Source: Kalaharituber pfeilii
Lineage: Eukaryota; Ascomycota; Pezizomycetes; Pezizales; Pezizaceae
Reading direction: 5' to 3'
Length of the DNA: 64,000 nucleotides
Assembly: GCA_015179045.1 (NCBI GenBank)
Contig: WHUZ01000005.1
Location: forward strand, 744,001 to 808,000
The notes beneath the pieces are model-generated. The model was not told where the DNA came from and made no database searches. It saw only the letters and a list, made by a program, of their open reading frames with translations. Every line of letters starts with the position of its first letter. Position 1 is the stretch's first letter. The position numbers and the translations under genes are program-made. Positions 1-11,091 of the stretch are shown here, in pieces.

Positions 1-67
1 TTGAAACTGCATTCTTTGTAGCCGAGAGCCATTTCGACATCCTCACAAAGTATTTTCATATACGAAA

Positions 68-1018
68 ATGTTCCGACGGGCAATACTTCTCACCTCCCGA
101 AGTCTCAGCACCTCCACTAGTCTTCCATCAGCTGCCGTCAGGCGGTATCAACATGCGTCTCCGGTTATAAATTCGCTGCGGCCCTCCATAGCATTTGCAG
201 GGCGAAGAGCATACTCTCAAGAGCCCGGCAAGGAGGAAGGTGATAAGGCCCGCGAAGTCGAGCAAGAGGAGAAGGAAACGGAGGCTGCTAAAAATGGTGG
301 GGCGAATGGTGGGGGGAAAAATACATCAGAGGGAGATGCACTCGCTACCATGCTTGAGGAAGTGAACAAGTGCAAGTCAGAGCTAGAGGCGAAGGTCAAG
401 GAGGCGGCAGAGCTTAAGGTATCTTTCCACGCTCTCACTTCCTCTACCCCATGTCAATTGCTCGCATTCGTAGATGACTGACCACATACCATGCCCCCTT
501 TCCCCTGTTTTAGGACAAATTCCTACGCTCCATCGCCGACTTCCGTAATCTCCAGGACCGTACCGAACGTGAGATCCGCTCGGCCAAAGACTTTGCCATC
601 CAGAAATTCGCTAAGGACCTGATTGAGTCTGTCGACAATATGGACCTCGCCCTCAATGCCGTTCCCGAGGCTAGCCGGAACTCGGACGCTGCCGAGAACA
701 AGGATCTGGTGGATTTGTACAATGGTTTGCGAATGACTGAGACTATCCTGCTTAATACACTCAAGAAGCACGGTCTGGAAAAGGTCAATCCACTCGGCGA
801 TAAGTTCGATCCGAACATACACGAGGCGACGTTCCAGGCCAAAATTGAGGGCAAGGAGCCAGGAACGGTGTTTCATGTTCAGAGGACTGGATTCCTGCTG
901 AATGGAAGGGTGTTGAGGGTACGTTGTTCACTTCAGCGGTTTGACTTCCTTGGGAACGGATAGATAATAATAAAAATTCCTATAGGCTGCTCAAGTTGGT
1001 GTCGTTCAAGCACCATAA
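68..1018 (+). CDS. mge1: Mitochondrial GrpE nucleotide-exchange factor (Mge1-like), 3 exons
   Basis: Exons 68-418, 514-918 and 986-1018, joined in phase, give 262 residues. GrpE releases ADP from mitochondrial Hsp70 (Ssc1) in the matrix, driving protein import and folding. The first 50 or so residues are rich in Arg, Ser and Ala with almost no acid (MFRRAILL start, RRYQHAS, RRAYSQ), as in a matrix presequence. An acidic/basic linker and a long charged helix follow (about residues 90-150, the GrpE coiled coil, with FLRSIADFRN). The C-terminal beta domain contains FDPNIHEATFQ and GTVFHVQRTGFLLNGRVLR and ends in AAQVGVVQAP, all typical of GrpE. Introns are 95 and 67 nt with GTATCT/TAG and GTACGT/TAG borders. 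The length is slightly above the usual 230-250 because of the linker. The product call is very safe; exon borders are inferred from phase and consensus. Confidence 0.95.
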
Positions 1019-2164
1019 ACTGATTATCTCCGTAGATTAGCAATGATTATATTATACGGTTTTACGGGTCGTTTTTTGCTACGAAATTTTCAAAACTTGA
1101 GACCGGTGTGAGTTTGTGGAATGTGTGTGCTTAGTGAATGCATTTCGTTATTAGACGCATGTTGGAAATTGAGGTTATTATTTCGGAGTCTGTTTTTGGC
1201 TCTTGAAGTAATGCAGTGCGACGGTTGTGGTTTTCACGTTTCAAGATGTACGATGGCATGAAATGGTTCTCGACACATTTGCCGGACTCTCTGTATATAT
1301 ACACTCTCCTCTTCTCTCTTATTTTTTTCCAGCTTGCTTTTCCCCGCTCTTGGTCTCCTCGCTGTTATGCTATCTACGGGAAGCGACTCTTGACAGCACA
1401 TGTATGTTTCTGCACTTGTATTTGTTCCTTTCTTGTTCTTCTTCCCCTTTTTTTATTATTATTATTATTACTATTTTTTTTTTTTTTGCGTTTGAATCGC
1501 GGATTACAAAAAAGCATCGAATTTTCCTTTTCTTACCTCGTCATGATAGCTGTTACGATTCTCTGTATATACACACTCTGCGGATGGTGCGGGCGGGCGG
1601 TACAGTGTATGTTAGGGGGTCTGATAACATGCTGCCCCTGTAAAATACAAAGTCGGATTTGGGCGCGACAATTGGAATGTGCTTGTGCGTTGGTGTTGAA
1701 GCGGGGGCATTACGATTATACAGTTATGTACTCAGTAACTTCTCATGCGTGGAGTCAATGGGGGTGCATAAAAGATTGAGGGTAAGGGTTTACGGTACTG
1801 ATCAACAGGTCGATCACTTCCAGTAGGTAGAGATACTTAAAAACTAGAGCCTGGAGAAAAGCATTCGCTTTGCATTAAGTTGAAGTACAATATACTTTTT
1901 TTTTTCTTTTTCTCCTCTTCTTTCGCTGATAGGGATATAAATATGTATTTAAAGGATAGTATGTACAGTAAAGCACAGTCTATTTATTTTCCATGTATAA
2001 TGTGAAGTCGACAAATGCATGAAGCGGAGTAGAGGGTACGGTGGATTTGTTTTATTCAAAAAAAGAAGAAGGAAAGAGGAAAAGAGAAAAACTCCGTAGA
2101 CAAGCCCCCAATCCGTGGCTATATCAAATCTCTTCTTCTACCTTGCACTTTCTACCGCTCCACT
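1019..2164. other. Convergent intergenic region, no gene seen
   Basis: This lies between the 3' ends of the GrpE gene and the Phe-tRNA synthetase gene. It is T-rich, with a mixed poly-T run near 1449-1488. The open frames at 1216-1779 translate that run into poly-Leu/Phe and resemble no known protein. It is most likely two 3'-UTRs and spacer. Confidence 0.6.
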
Positions 2165-3878
2165 CTACCGCAACTCAACCCCCAGCGTCTCCACAAGGGC
2201 TTTTCGAAGCTCCTCATGGCGCGCGTTGACTTCTTCGTTTGTTAGGGTGCGCTCGAGAGAGCGGTAGTGCACACGGTAGCAAAGCGACTTGCGGCCCGTT
2301 TTCGGGTGGATGAATTCGTCGATCTGTTTTTGTGTAGTTCGGGGGAAGGTTAGCCCAATGTCTTTCTACTCCCCCTCCCCCACACAATTCCAAGAAATTT
2401 GGCCTCAAAATAAGAAAAAATAAAGTAAAATAAAAATAAAGGGTAAACCGAAACTCACCAACTCCACATCCTCCACCATGTCCCCCGCTACTCCTCTCAC
2501 AATTTCCATTACATCGTTCGCATGTACCTCAATGCCCGTCCCGGTCCTCCCCTCTGCTGGGTCCACCCTAGCGCACGCCGAGCCCACCCAGAACGCAACG
2601 TCCTTGCGACAACTCGGGTACTTTGAGAACTCCTGGAACCTGCAAACATGGCCCTGCGCAAACTGCTTCAAGAACCGTTCGTCCTGCGACCAAAACAGAC
2701 GGATATCCGGGATTCCAAAAAGAACCATTGCGATTCGCTCGAGGCCGACGCCAAACGCCCATCCCATGTGGCTGGGCAGGTTTGCGTTCTTGAAGATTTG
2801 GTGCTGGACGATGCCGCACCCGAGGAGCTCGAGCCAGTTGCCTTGCCAGAGGACTTCGAGTTCCCATGAGGGGGAAGTGAAGGGGAAGTATGTCTCAACC
2901 CAGCGCACCTGAAGGGGCTCGAAAGCCGCGGAGCCATACCCGGAAATGCTAGCGGCCATGGTTGCGGCGGCGCGGGCTTTACCGAAGACTTCAACGACAA
3001 CGGCTTCTAGAGAGCGTTTAAGGTGGGCAGCAGCAGCAGCAGCAATCTCAGGGGAATGTTGCGGCTGTAGTGGGTTGCGGGTCTCGTGGAAGGGTGGGTT
3101 AGGGTCCATTACTTCGAGGTCCTTCGAGAGTGCCGCGAGCTCGCTGGCCTCAGCATTGATGGTTTCGTGAGTCGTGGTGTTCATGTCCCAGGCGCGGGCA
3201 CCCTCCATTTGGTGAAAGACCGGGTAGTGGCTGCGGTCGATGGCGTCCCGGCGGTAGACGTCGGCAGACACCAGGAACCCGGGGGACGCATTCTTGCGGA
3301 ATAGATCGAGCTGGTGTGCGGAAGTGTGGGTGCGCAGGACCGTGGTCTCGTTGACGTAGTATGTATCCGTCTTAGCTCGTCCCGGATGGTCTAGCGGGAA
3401 GCCGAGGGAGTCAAAGTTCTGCGCGGTGCTGACGACCGGGGAAAGCTTGTTGTATCGGGTGTACAAGTGCGGAGGGAACTGGGACTCGATGAGCTGCCGG
3501 GTGATGGAGATGGGGTGATTAGGCTGCAGATGCAGCCTTGATCCGATGCATTTGGCAATTTGCGGCGTCACGTTGCTCCAGGAATCGCGGGGGTATGCGG
3601 AGCCGAGCAAGGAGATGCTCCCGGAGGCTGTGGAAGGCGGTCAGTTGGAGGATGGAGGGGCAATGCGTGGTGGTGGTGGTGGTGGTGGGTGGTGGTAGGG
3701 GAGGGGGGTGGGGGGGTGGGGGGAGGGTGGAGGGGACGGCGGGGGAGGGGCAGGTGCGTGCGATAGACGGACTTGTGCTGCAGGGCCGGAGCGAGGGTTG
3801 GCATAGTCGGCGTGCCGGAGGCAGGAACGCGCGCTCGAGACAGCGTGCGCTCGCGGCCAATGCTCGTGGAGTCCACAT
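2165..3878 (-). CDS. msf1: Mitochondrial phenylalanyl-tRNA synthetase (monomeric, Msf1/FARS2 type), 3 exons
   Basis: Exons on the minus strand are 3878-3773, 3627-2459 and 2323-2165, giving 477 residues, close to yeast Msf1. The enzyme charges mitochondrial tRNA-Phe in the matrix. The N-terminus (MWTPRALAASARCLERAF..RRL) is a typical presequence. The class II core follows: a motif 2 region with FLVSADVYRRD and HYPVFHQMEGARAWD near residue 150, and motif 3 with GVGLERIAMVLFGIPDIR near residue 330. The anticodon-binding FDX-ACB domain (YPSCRKDVAFW to the end, about residues 370-477) is completed by the last exon, which reads IDEFIHPKTGRKSLCYR and ends in GVELR. Intron 1 (3628-3772) is pyrimidine-rich, has a CTGAC branch site 12 nt before the acceptor and uses an unusual GTCCGT donor, so exon 1 is less certain than the rest. 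The gene is divergent from uL16m. Confidence 0.93.
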
Positions 3879-4208
3879 CGTGGGCTGGGTGGTGGTGTTG
3901 GTGGTGGGGGGGGAGGGGAGGGGAGGTGGGGAGGAGGGCAGCAGGGAGGGAGGGAGGGAGGGAGGAGGGGAGGGGGAGGAGGGGAGGGAGGGTCCGGTGC
4001 TGGGGCCTGCGCAGGGCAGGGGTTGTTCTTGGCCCGCCGGGTCCGAAAAGCTTGGCGGCGGGACCGCTGAAGCTCGCCCACCCAGACCCGCGACCCCAAC
4101 GCATCTATCACACCCAGCACGTTGCGAGGAAGACAGAGAGAGAAGGAGAGGGACGCACTACGGGTGTCGCTGCCTACTGACCGCTGACTGCGACGCATAA
4201 CAGCTCCA
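3879..4208. promoter_or_regulatory. Bidirectional promoter region with a polypurine tract
   Basis: These 330 bp separate the start codons of two divergent mitochondrial genes (Phe-tRNA synthetase and uL16m). Positions 3896-3992 are almost pure G/A on the plus strand, with many G runs (GGGAGGGAGGGAGGG), a composition able to form G-quadruplex or triplex DNA. Sharing of promoter elements is inferred from spacing; no TATA or known factor site is claimed. Confidence 0.5.
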
Positions 4209-5256
4209 ATGCAGTGCTTCTCGATATCAAGGCTGGGGCTCGGCGTTTCCGGGCGGCCGCTGTCGACTGCCCAAGTTGCTGCTTCTGCTCCCCGACTTCT
4301 TTGTGAGCCTTGCTGTTCCCTACACATTGTTTTCGGTCTATAACGGCAAGCTGATGGGAAGCAGCAATCCTTGCTTCGTCTGCGACTAAGGTTGCCGCTG
4401 CATCCTCTCGCTCCTCCCCTTACCGGCTCTTCTCCACCAGCTCGACGAAGCTCAATTGGCTCAGTATTGATCCTCCCCTACCTCTCCCTCTCGGCGCATC
4501 CGCTAACCCTCGCTCGCAGCCCCCAAATCCGGCGCCGAGAAAGGTGGAAAGTCGAAAAAAGGCCGACCGCGCGTGTGCACAGGTGGGTCTACCCGCGGCA
4601 CCACCGTCGTGTGGGGCGACTACGGCCTGCGCCTTATGGACAGACACCGAAGGTTATCGGCACTACAGCTCCGCAACGGGGAGGAAACCATCAAGAAGAA
4701 GCTCAGAGGGATGAAGTTTAGGCTGTACATGCGCATTGCTGCAAATATCCCGGTTTACACAAAGGGCAACGAGGTGGGTATACCATTTTTGGAGGTTTTA
4801 TGCTACTATTGGTATAACAAGAGCTAATGTGGGGGGGAGGGGTACAGTCTCGTATGGGTACCGGCAAAGGCAACTTGGATTACTGGTCCGCGAGGGTGCC
4901 GGTCAGTCGAATCATCTTCGAGCTGAAGGGCGAAATCCACGAGAAGGTCGCTCGCGAGGCGTTCCGTTTGGCGGCGAACAAAATGCCCGGTATGTAAAAG
5001 TCTATTACTGATCTTGTGTTCCCATAGAGGGCAGTGTACTAACTGCGCGATGTTTTTTTTTTTTTTTGAAGGTGAATACGAGTTTGTGAAGAAGGGTGAT
5101 GTGCCAGTGATGGGTATCACGAAAATGACGCCAGAGTTCATTGAGAAGCTGCGGAACCAGAAAGCGAACTTCCCATTGAAGAAGTTCCTGCCGCCGCCAG
5201 AGGTCGATGGCCAGGCGATGAAAGACGCCGTTGCCAACCCAAATAACCCAATATAA
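4209..5256 (+). CDS. mrpl16: Mitochondrial large-subunit ribosomal protein uL16m, 4 exons
   Basis: Exons 4209-4302, 4520-4773, 4848-4989 and 5072-5256 give 224 residues. uL16 sits at the A-site side of the large mitoribosomal subunit, near the peptidyl-transferase centre. The N-terminus MQCFSISRLGLGVSGRPLST is a matrix presequence. The mature protein shows family hallmarks: STRGTTVVWGDYGLRL, a basic GEETIKKKLRGMKFRLY stretch, RMGTGKGNLDYWSARVPVSR, FELKGEIHEKVAREAFRLAA and YEFVKKGD. Intron borders are GTGAGC/CAG, GTGGGT/CAG, GTATGT/AAG. A 15-nt poly-T tract lies just before the last acceptor. One residue at the exon 2/3 junction (Ser where Val is usual in NEVRMG) is slightly odd. The call is safe; exon 1 was chosen because it alone gives an in-phase presequence. 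Confidence 0.93.
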
Positions 5257-7532
5257 TCAAATGGCACAAAGTTATTTTTACGGTGTAGTTGGGTCTACTA
5301 CTTGATCATGTATTCTAGAGGTCCAGAGTTTGTCTCCTTGCAGAGGTCGAGTTTACCATACTATGGAGTTGTACCCACCCCATGCATAATATATCGGAAC
5401 ACGATGATTGTGATACAGGGCGGTCAAAACTCCATATATTGCTCTATACTTTTATTCTGTGCTCCCAGGGCACGCTAGAAGTTTGTTTGGTTTCAGAGTG
5501 TTGCACCAGTTGGTACGTTGGAGTTACAGCGTCTCTGTATCCACGGATGATGCAATTCGAATTAGTCGGGCCTGTGGCCCACCTCTCCTCCGTGCTCCAA
5601 TTCAAATCCCGGCCTCAGCTTCATCGTCTTCAATTTGCGATAGCAGCCCCAGGCAACAGACCAACCACGACATGTGCACTAGTAGCGCTTGGGATAGGGC
5701 AGCGAATTCTCGGTCGTATGATATTTATAAGATCCCAATACACGTTTCAGCGCGCCCGGAGGCCCGTTTCCAACTTCGCTTAGAGGCATCGCAAAGAACC
5801 TGCGTCAGCTTCAATAGTGGCTGCTTAAATCGAATCCTGCGCTCTGTTACCATGGTAGAGTACATTGGGGCTTTCCTCGAGTGGATCCCCCACAGGCTCG
5901 AGTCCTACATATTCGGAAGGACGGATATGATAGTGTGAGAGAAGCTGTCCTTGGCGCTCTTGGCTAGTGGAGTTCAGGAATTTAATTGGGTTATCGTATT
6001 GGGTGACGGGGTTGGGGGAGGCAAGCTGAACTCTTGATCCAGCCCGAACCCCAACCTATCATAGGTCACTGATGTTGGCTGAAGCAAGCACTGTGCCTAT
6101 CATGATATGATATGCAATGATTTTAGGCCTTTCACTGACCTAAGCGATGTCTACCTATCATAGGAACGCAGATGCACGACTACCAATTCAATGCAGGGCC
6201 ATGAGAAGCTTGTGCCCGATGTGGTCCCGAAGTTCTCACTGCAGACTGCAAACCTTATTCGCAGCTTTCATTCATCCTTGTTGAAAGATTTACGAGTGTA
6301 TCATAGAGAGAGGCAAATAACGGAAGCTACCAAGCATCGATGAGCCAAGCAAACATGGTATTGTTTCAATACTATGCTATGCAAAATCATTTCTTGAAGC
6401 ACAGTTGGTAAGTGAAATGGAGTGGCCATGCACTTTATCAGCACAGAGCAAAGCAAAGACAGGTATACAGCAGTTGTTCGTATGTTCGTGCAGGTTCTGC
6501 AGGAAGATTGAGATAACCGGGATGGTGGCTTTCTTTCTTTATCCTCTTGAGATAAATCTCGCCTCAAGTTGAAAATATGCCATTTAAGAAGGCAGGTTGG
6601 AAACAAAACTCGGGTACACGCATGAACTCACAGTACTTCTTCTATCTTTATTAGCCTTCGAGGCTCGCCAACGAATGATGGTAAAAATAAGATCACTGAA
6701 GCATTGCAATGGTACGACGAGCACGTCTCTCAATCGTAATCGAGAAGGTTAGTGAGTTGCATTCAAGCTAAATAAAGAGAAGCAGGGTGAGTAATCCAAG
6801 ATTTCCTTGATAGTTGGAATGGGTATTAATACAAGGCGGCGAAGAGGAGTATCTCTACAAGCAGTTAAATCTCTATTTCAGTACATTGGGTCCGGACACT
6901 ACTTAGCTAGCTACCTCGCCTCACGTCATTGAGGTACAGTATTGTCCAGCAGTTGATATCACTACTGGACGAGGGGGATGCTTCGGCTTTCAGAAGGACT
7001 GAAACGGGGATCGTGATCAGCGCGCATTTGACACTTCCCCATATGCATTCAATTGAAGAGACCTCGCCACCATATTGCAGCTCACACAACTCGAGCCCAG
7101 CCGGAAATCCCACACCTACTTCGCAAGGGCTGGTAGGGATGGGGCATGATTCTGAGTGATGTGCTGCGGTAATTTCAGACCCCGCGCCCTTGCGATATGA
7201 TACTCTACTGTACGGACAAGGGCAGTTGACTGCCCTGGGGCAATCAGCAAGACCAACACTCACGGCATGATGTACTCGAGCACGATATGCAAGCTCGCCC
7301 CTACTGCTCTCGCGGCTCTCGCGGCTCTCGCGGCTCTCGCTGCTTCAGCTACCACTGCATCCGCTGCAGCAAGCTGCCCATGTCCCCAGCGAGGCTTCGC
7401 GCGTCCCTACGTTAAAAGCCACCAGACCCTTCCATTGCGCCAAACACCAACAAGCGGGTTCGCAGGCTAATTCCGACGCAATTGTACTTTCGCTTTCACC
7501 AGATACCAGCAGCGGTTTGTCAGTGCATAGCA
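5257..7532. other. Intergenic region with no confident gene
   Basis: Several open frames of 100-160 codons exist (plus strand 5382-5783 and 5459-5938, minus 6301-6606 and 6907-7263), but none shows a family motif. A minus-strand open stretch at 5825-6055 looks protein-like and is listed separately. At 7267-7470 a short plus-strand frame starts with ATG and has a 9-nt tandem repeat (GCTCTCGCG, about 7306-7341) coding Ala-Leu-Ala; it could be a small secreted protein or an upstream ORF of the next gene. Confidence 0.4.
5825..6055 (-). CDS. Possible terminal exon of an unidentified gene
   Basis: On the minus strand, a GATAG acceptor-like site is followed by 76 open codons ending in TAA at 5825. 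The translation is hydrophilic and not repetitive, with stretches such as NPVTQYDNPIKFLNSTSQER, SHYHIRPSEYVGLEPVGDP and NVLYHGNRAQDSI, which reads like real protein. I do not recognise a family and found no convincing upstream exon. It could be a last exon, a gene relic or a chance frame. Confidence 0.25.
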   Translation of the reverse strand, partial: VGVRAGSRVQLASPNPVTQYDNPIKFLNSTSQERQGQLLSHYHIRPSEYVGLEPVGDPLEESPNVLYHGNRAQDSI

Positions 7533-8741
7533 ATGCCGCCAGCTCCTACAGTAATAGGCACAGGTACCACAAATTCAATTGAGGACCTCAGTAGGAGTCT
7601 CACAATGACAGCGTCGCAGAAGCAGATGTGCATCGGCAGTAATGGTGCAGGGTGTATAACGTCATCGTCACTATCATCATCATCGTCATCATCATCACTG
7701 TGGTTATCATCGTCCAGCGGGAGTACGTACAGTTCGGCCTCTTCGGATGATGGACTAGCTGCAGATTCGGAGAACCCTTTCAATATCCTGCTAGAGGCTT
7801 GCAATAACGATCCGGTGAGTTTTATGAACTCTACCCCTTCTTGATCATCTCAGAGCTATACCTGACCGATATCCCATTAGGAGCTTATACGCTCTGCTTA
7901 TACCAAACACCGCACCGCTCGCAATGCTCTTTCACGAAATGATATTCTGTCTAAAGATTTCCCGGGCCCCACAATTGACCCTTTTCTCACTGCACTGGTG
8001 GCGCATTCACCATCTCCCTGTGAACTTGTAGAAACCGATGCTCTCGACCCCCGGAACTGCCTTACTGTTTGGGCACGACCCAGTGAGGCTATTAAGGACC
8101 TAGTGGAAGAAGTCCAGCGGCGGCTTATCGCAGGGCAACTTACTGGAGCGAATGTGCCTGGAAAGCAGTTTTGGACAATGCCTCGAAGATGCCTGCATTT
8201 AACTGCGTTAGAGGTCATACATTCCACAACCGCCGCAGCAGTAAACGACTTAGTGGAGCGTATTGGTATGCGTGGATTTCGAGAGATCGTCGAATGGCCT
8301 AAAGGGAAAGGTGTTCGACTTGGCCAGCCATTCTTGAGTTTTGATAAAGCTGCTTTAGCTATTTCGTTTCTTCCAATGGAAGGGGGTGACGATAAAACGT
8401 ATACGTATCATCATCTAAGAAGGGATTTGTGGGAGCAGATCAAGAAAAGGGGAGTCGATATTGAGAGCAGATATGTTGTGCCTAGTGCGCATATCACAGT
8501 TGGAAGATTCATACAGGTTGCGCCGGAGGTTGAAGCGGCTATGCCAAATGTACAGAAGGAAATGGCTAGATGGATACAGGTGATTGACGAAGTGAATCAG
8601 TGGTTGGAGAAGGAAGGAAAAGACTATATCCGCGGCGAATCTGGAAAAGGAACACCGATTTGGGAAATAAATAACTTGGACTGCAGACGGGGAAGGGTGT
8701 GGTATGGGGGTGGGGTAACGGTGGTCAAGACAGCAGAATAA
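7533..8741 (+). CDS. 2H phosphoesterase superfamily protein (RNA ligase / cyclic phosphodiesterase-like), 2 exons
   Basis: Exons 7533-7814 and 7881-8741 give 380 residues. The intron is 66 nt with GTGAGT/TAG borders. The first exon is low-complexity and Ser-rich (a CAT/CGT repeat at about 7660-7705). The second carries two H-x-T-x motifs, HLTALEV near residue 200 and HITVGRF near residue 301, about 100 residues apart, as in the 2H fold where both His/Thr pairs line the active site for 2',3'-cyclic phosphate or related substrates. The conserved segments CLTVWARP, GKQFWTMPRRCLHLTALEV and GTPIWEINNLDCRRGRVWY place it with uncharacterised fungal members. The substrate is unknown. The ATG at 7533 was chosen because the frame upstream has no other ATG. 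Confidence 0.85.
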
Positions 8742-9996
8742 TGGCCACGCTTTACAGAATAGGTTTTGTTCTATTTACTTTGTTTTGTTCTGTTGTAAGT
8801 TTTCTACTACTCCAGCTTCTATTTGTTTACATAGGGATAGCAATAGATATATCGGGCAGATAAAGGAGAGGCTTGTGAGTGGCGCTTTCCTGATATATAC
8901 CATACCATTAGACGTAGCGGACACAGTAGTAAACGTTATTCAATCAGACTAAAACATTATAAATCTATCATCGTCTATAACTGCACAGTTTTCTTGAAAT
9001 TGGGAACCTGCGCTGTTGTTTTGGACGTAATTGGCGCAAAAAGAGCCAGCTAGGCGCAAAAATATGCATGCAAAGTATTACTATGAAGCATACTGGGCGG
9101 ATGAACAATAAGAGCTGATGCAAGACATAAGCTGAATTGCTGTCATCACATTGTTGCTGTATGATAGAGCTGACTATAGCCTCATGCATGTCTTGACTCC
9201 ACTACTATTGCAAACTCATACTTGTGACAACGTCATAGTTCTCCTGTATAAATACCGGCTCTTTATTCTGTTACATTCGGTTTCAATCAATCAATCACTC
9301 TACTATCATATAAGTTACAATAGTACAGTCCTGCAGTGTTGAGCCCTACGCGGATGATGCATCCAGACTACAAGCTACGCTCTTTTTTGATGAGTGCATA
9401 ATCTACCGATCAAAAAATATATCAAAGCCGTAATTAAGAGGTATGTAATATATCAACGAGACTGATGGCAAGCAAGACCCTGGTCGGACTTTGTGGGTGA
9501 CAGGTGGATCTCAACGAGGTGAGACTAAGGGAAATCGGAGTCTGGTTCTAAGCAGAATAAAGTATAGAAATTGCTGGCCAAGGCTGGAATGTGTTGGTTT
9601 ATTGGTCGAATGGTACCCAATATCCGTGCTCAACCTAAGCCAAATTCTGGCCTCTGTCATTCATAATTTCACTTAGGAGTGTGTGTCATTATATTCTAGT
9701 TTGAACTACATACAATTAACAGCCATACGCAAAGATTCCCCTTTACTGACGGGGGTCTTGCTCGCCAGATTACGCGGGTATGCCGCTTTATGCTTCTCTA
9801 GAAGTTAATAACCACAACATGTACTAGTACATCCTACGCCAAAAGCTGGCAACATTTCCCATGAGCCGGTAAGCTGCACTGCAGTAGGCAGTAGTGTACA
9901 GAGAGCCGCCGACCTGCAGGGACTGTTCGCCATGGCAGGGTAAATTCCTAAGGATAAGACAACAATAATTTACTGAAAATTGTGATGAAAAGACAC
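8742..9996. other. Intergenic region
   Basis: No gene seen. At 9924-9943 there is a fragment (CTGTTCGCCATGGCAGGG) matching part of the family 1 retroposon tail, but without the adjacent CACGTGAC and poly-A part. Confidence 0.5.
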
Positions 9997-11091
9997 TTAC
10001 TCGAAATAATCCCGTCTAGGGCCACGGTAACGAGGAGTTCGCGGCGCATCAAGTGCCCAATAATCATTATCTTGTGCGTGTGGCCAGCCTGTTGGGCTGG
10101 ATCTTCTATGGGAACGTCTATGTGGACCCTATCCTCGAAGTAACTCATTACCCTCCAGAAATGGTGATGGAGAACGGCTCCTGGACCTTTGGCGAGGCGA
10201 TGAATGATGCCCGTGGGGCCTGGAGAATGCATACCTGTAAGTGCTAGGGCTTCGTGGACGGCGAATGGCATAGCTATGTGAATAGTCAGATGGGCAGTAT
10301 GGGCAACTCTTCCTTGTGCATGGAGGGTATGAAGGTGAGTGGTATGGCAGAGGTGAGTAGGACGGGGATTGTTGCTCACGGAGGGGTGGGTGGTAGGGAT
10401 GGGGTTGTTGCAGGGGGTGATAGATCTGGCGGGGTGGTGGAGGTTGTTGAGGTTGTGCCACTCTTCTCGATGCTTCTGTTAAGTCGACGTCTCCAGGCTC
10501 CCCTTGCCGGCACATTGGGCACTTTATGCTTTCCGAGGCCCCCAAAAGTTGCTGCATGCAATGAGGACAGAGTTTGTGATCACAGCGTGTGAACCCTTTC
10601 TCTCCAACCCGTCGATAACAAACTGGGCATTGTTTATTCTCTGACATGGTGTTTGGATCGAAATTGTCTGGTGGCGATGCAGGTTCTTGCTCACTTGAAG
10701 AGCTATGACCAGCACCACTTGGTTGTGGTGGCCTGGTATACCCACTTGATGCGTAGCCCTCCCTGGGACTCCTAGACCTATGATAGTCATATCCAGGGCG
10801 TCTTCGTTCATATTCTTGAAGTCCAATAAGTTGCTCAGCATCTGCTCTGATCCTTCGGAGATGGGCATCGCTGACTTGCTCAATATTGAATAAACCCTGC
10901 TGCAGCATACCGAGAGCGACATGTTTGTAGAGTTCATCAAGGAATTCGTACAGATTATTAGTTTGTTCAGGGCCTATCCGATGCGAACGGTCTCGGACAA
11001 CATTGAGAATATCACTGAAGTGTCCGTGAAGCTGGGATACAATATTTCGAATGTGATCGCCCTGAGAGTCATGATTAGCAGGCCTCGACAT
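9997..11091 (-). CDS. RING-finger protein with Pro/Arg/Ser-rich tail; two possible C-termini
   Basis: The ATG is at 11091. Read without splicing, the frame ends at TAG 10129 (320 residues). An alternative joins 11091-10235 to 10117-9997, removing a 117-nt in-frame stretch with a GTATGC donor and CATAG acceptor; it gives 325 residues ending at TAA 9997. The N-terminal 90 or so residues are helical. A C3HC4 RING follows at about residues 154-196: CPVC, then RCDHKLCPHC, then CPMC, as expected for an E3 ubiquitin ligase. The tail is rich in Pro, His, Tyr and Ser, with RSRSRSPSP. In the alternative form it continues RRSHRRSSPTGW to RYRGPRRDYFE. The removed segment also looks coding, so both forms may exist. 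Target and pathway are unknown. No TTG upstream of 11091 is used as a start. Confidence 0.8.

Noticed and set aside
1216..1779. 187-codon plus frame after the GrpE gene
   Set aside because: Its hydrophobic stretch comes from a poly-T and TTA/TTC run; no motif, no splice support, and it lies in a convergent 3'-UTR area.
3538..4327. Long frames on both strands over 3.5-4.3 kb
   Set aside because: They are Gly/Val/Trp or Pro/His translations of the polypurine tract and shadows of the synthetase exon 1, not separate genes.
5382..5938. Overlapping plus frames of 133 and 159 codons
   Set aside because: No motif; they overlap in different frames and are opposite the more protein-like minus stretch.
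6907..7263. 118-codon Cys-containing minus frame
   Set aside because: It begins at GTG rather than ATG, has no signal peptide and no known Cys pattern.
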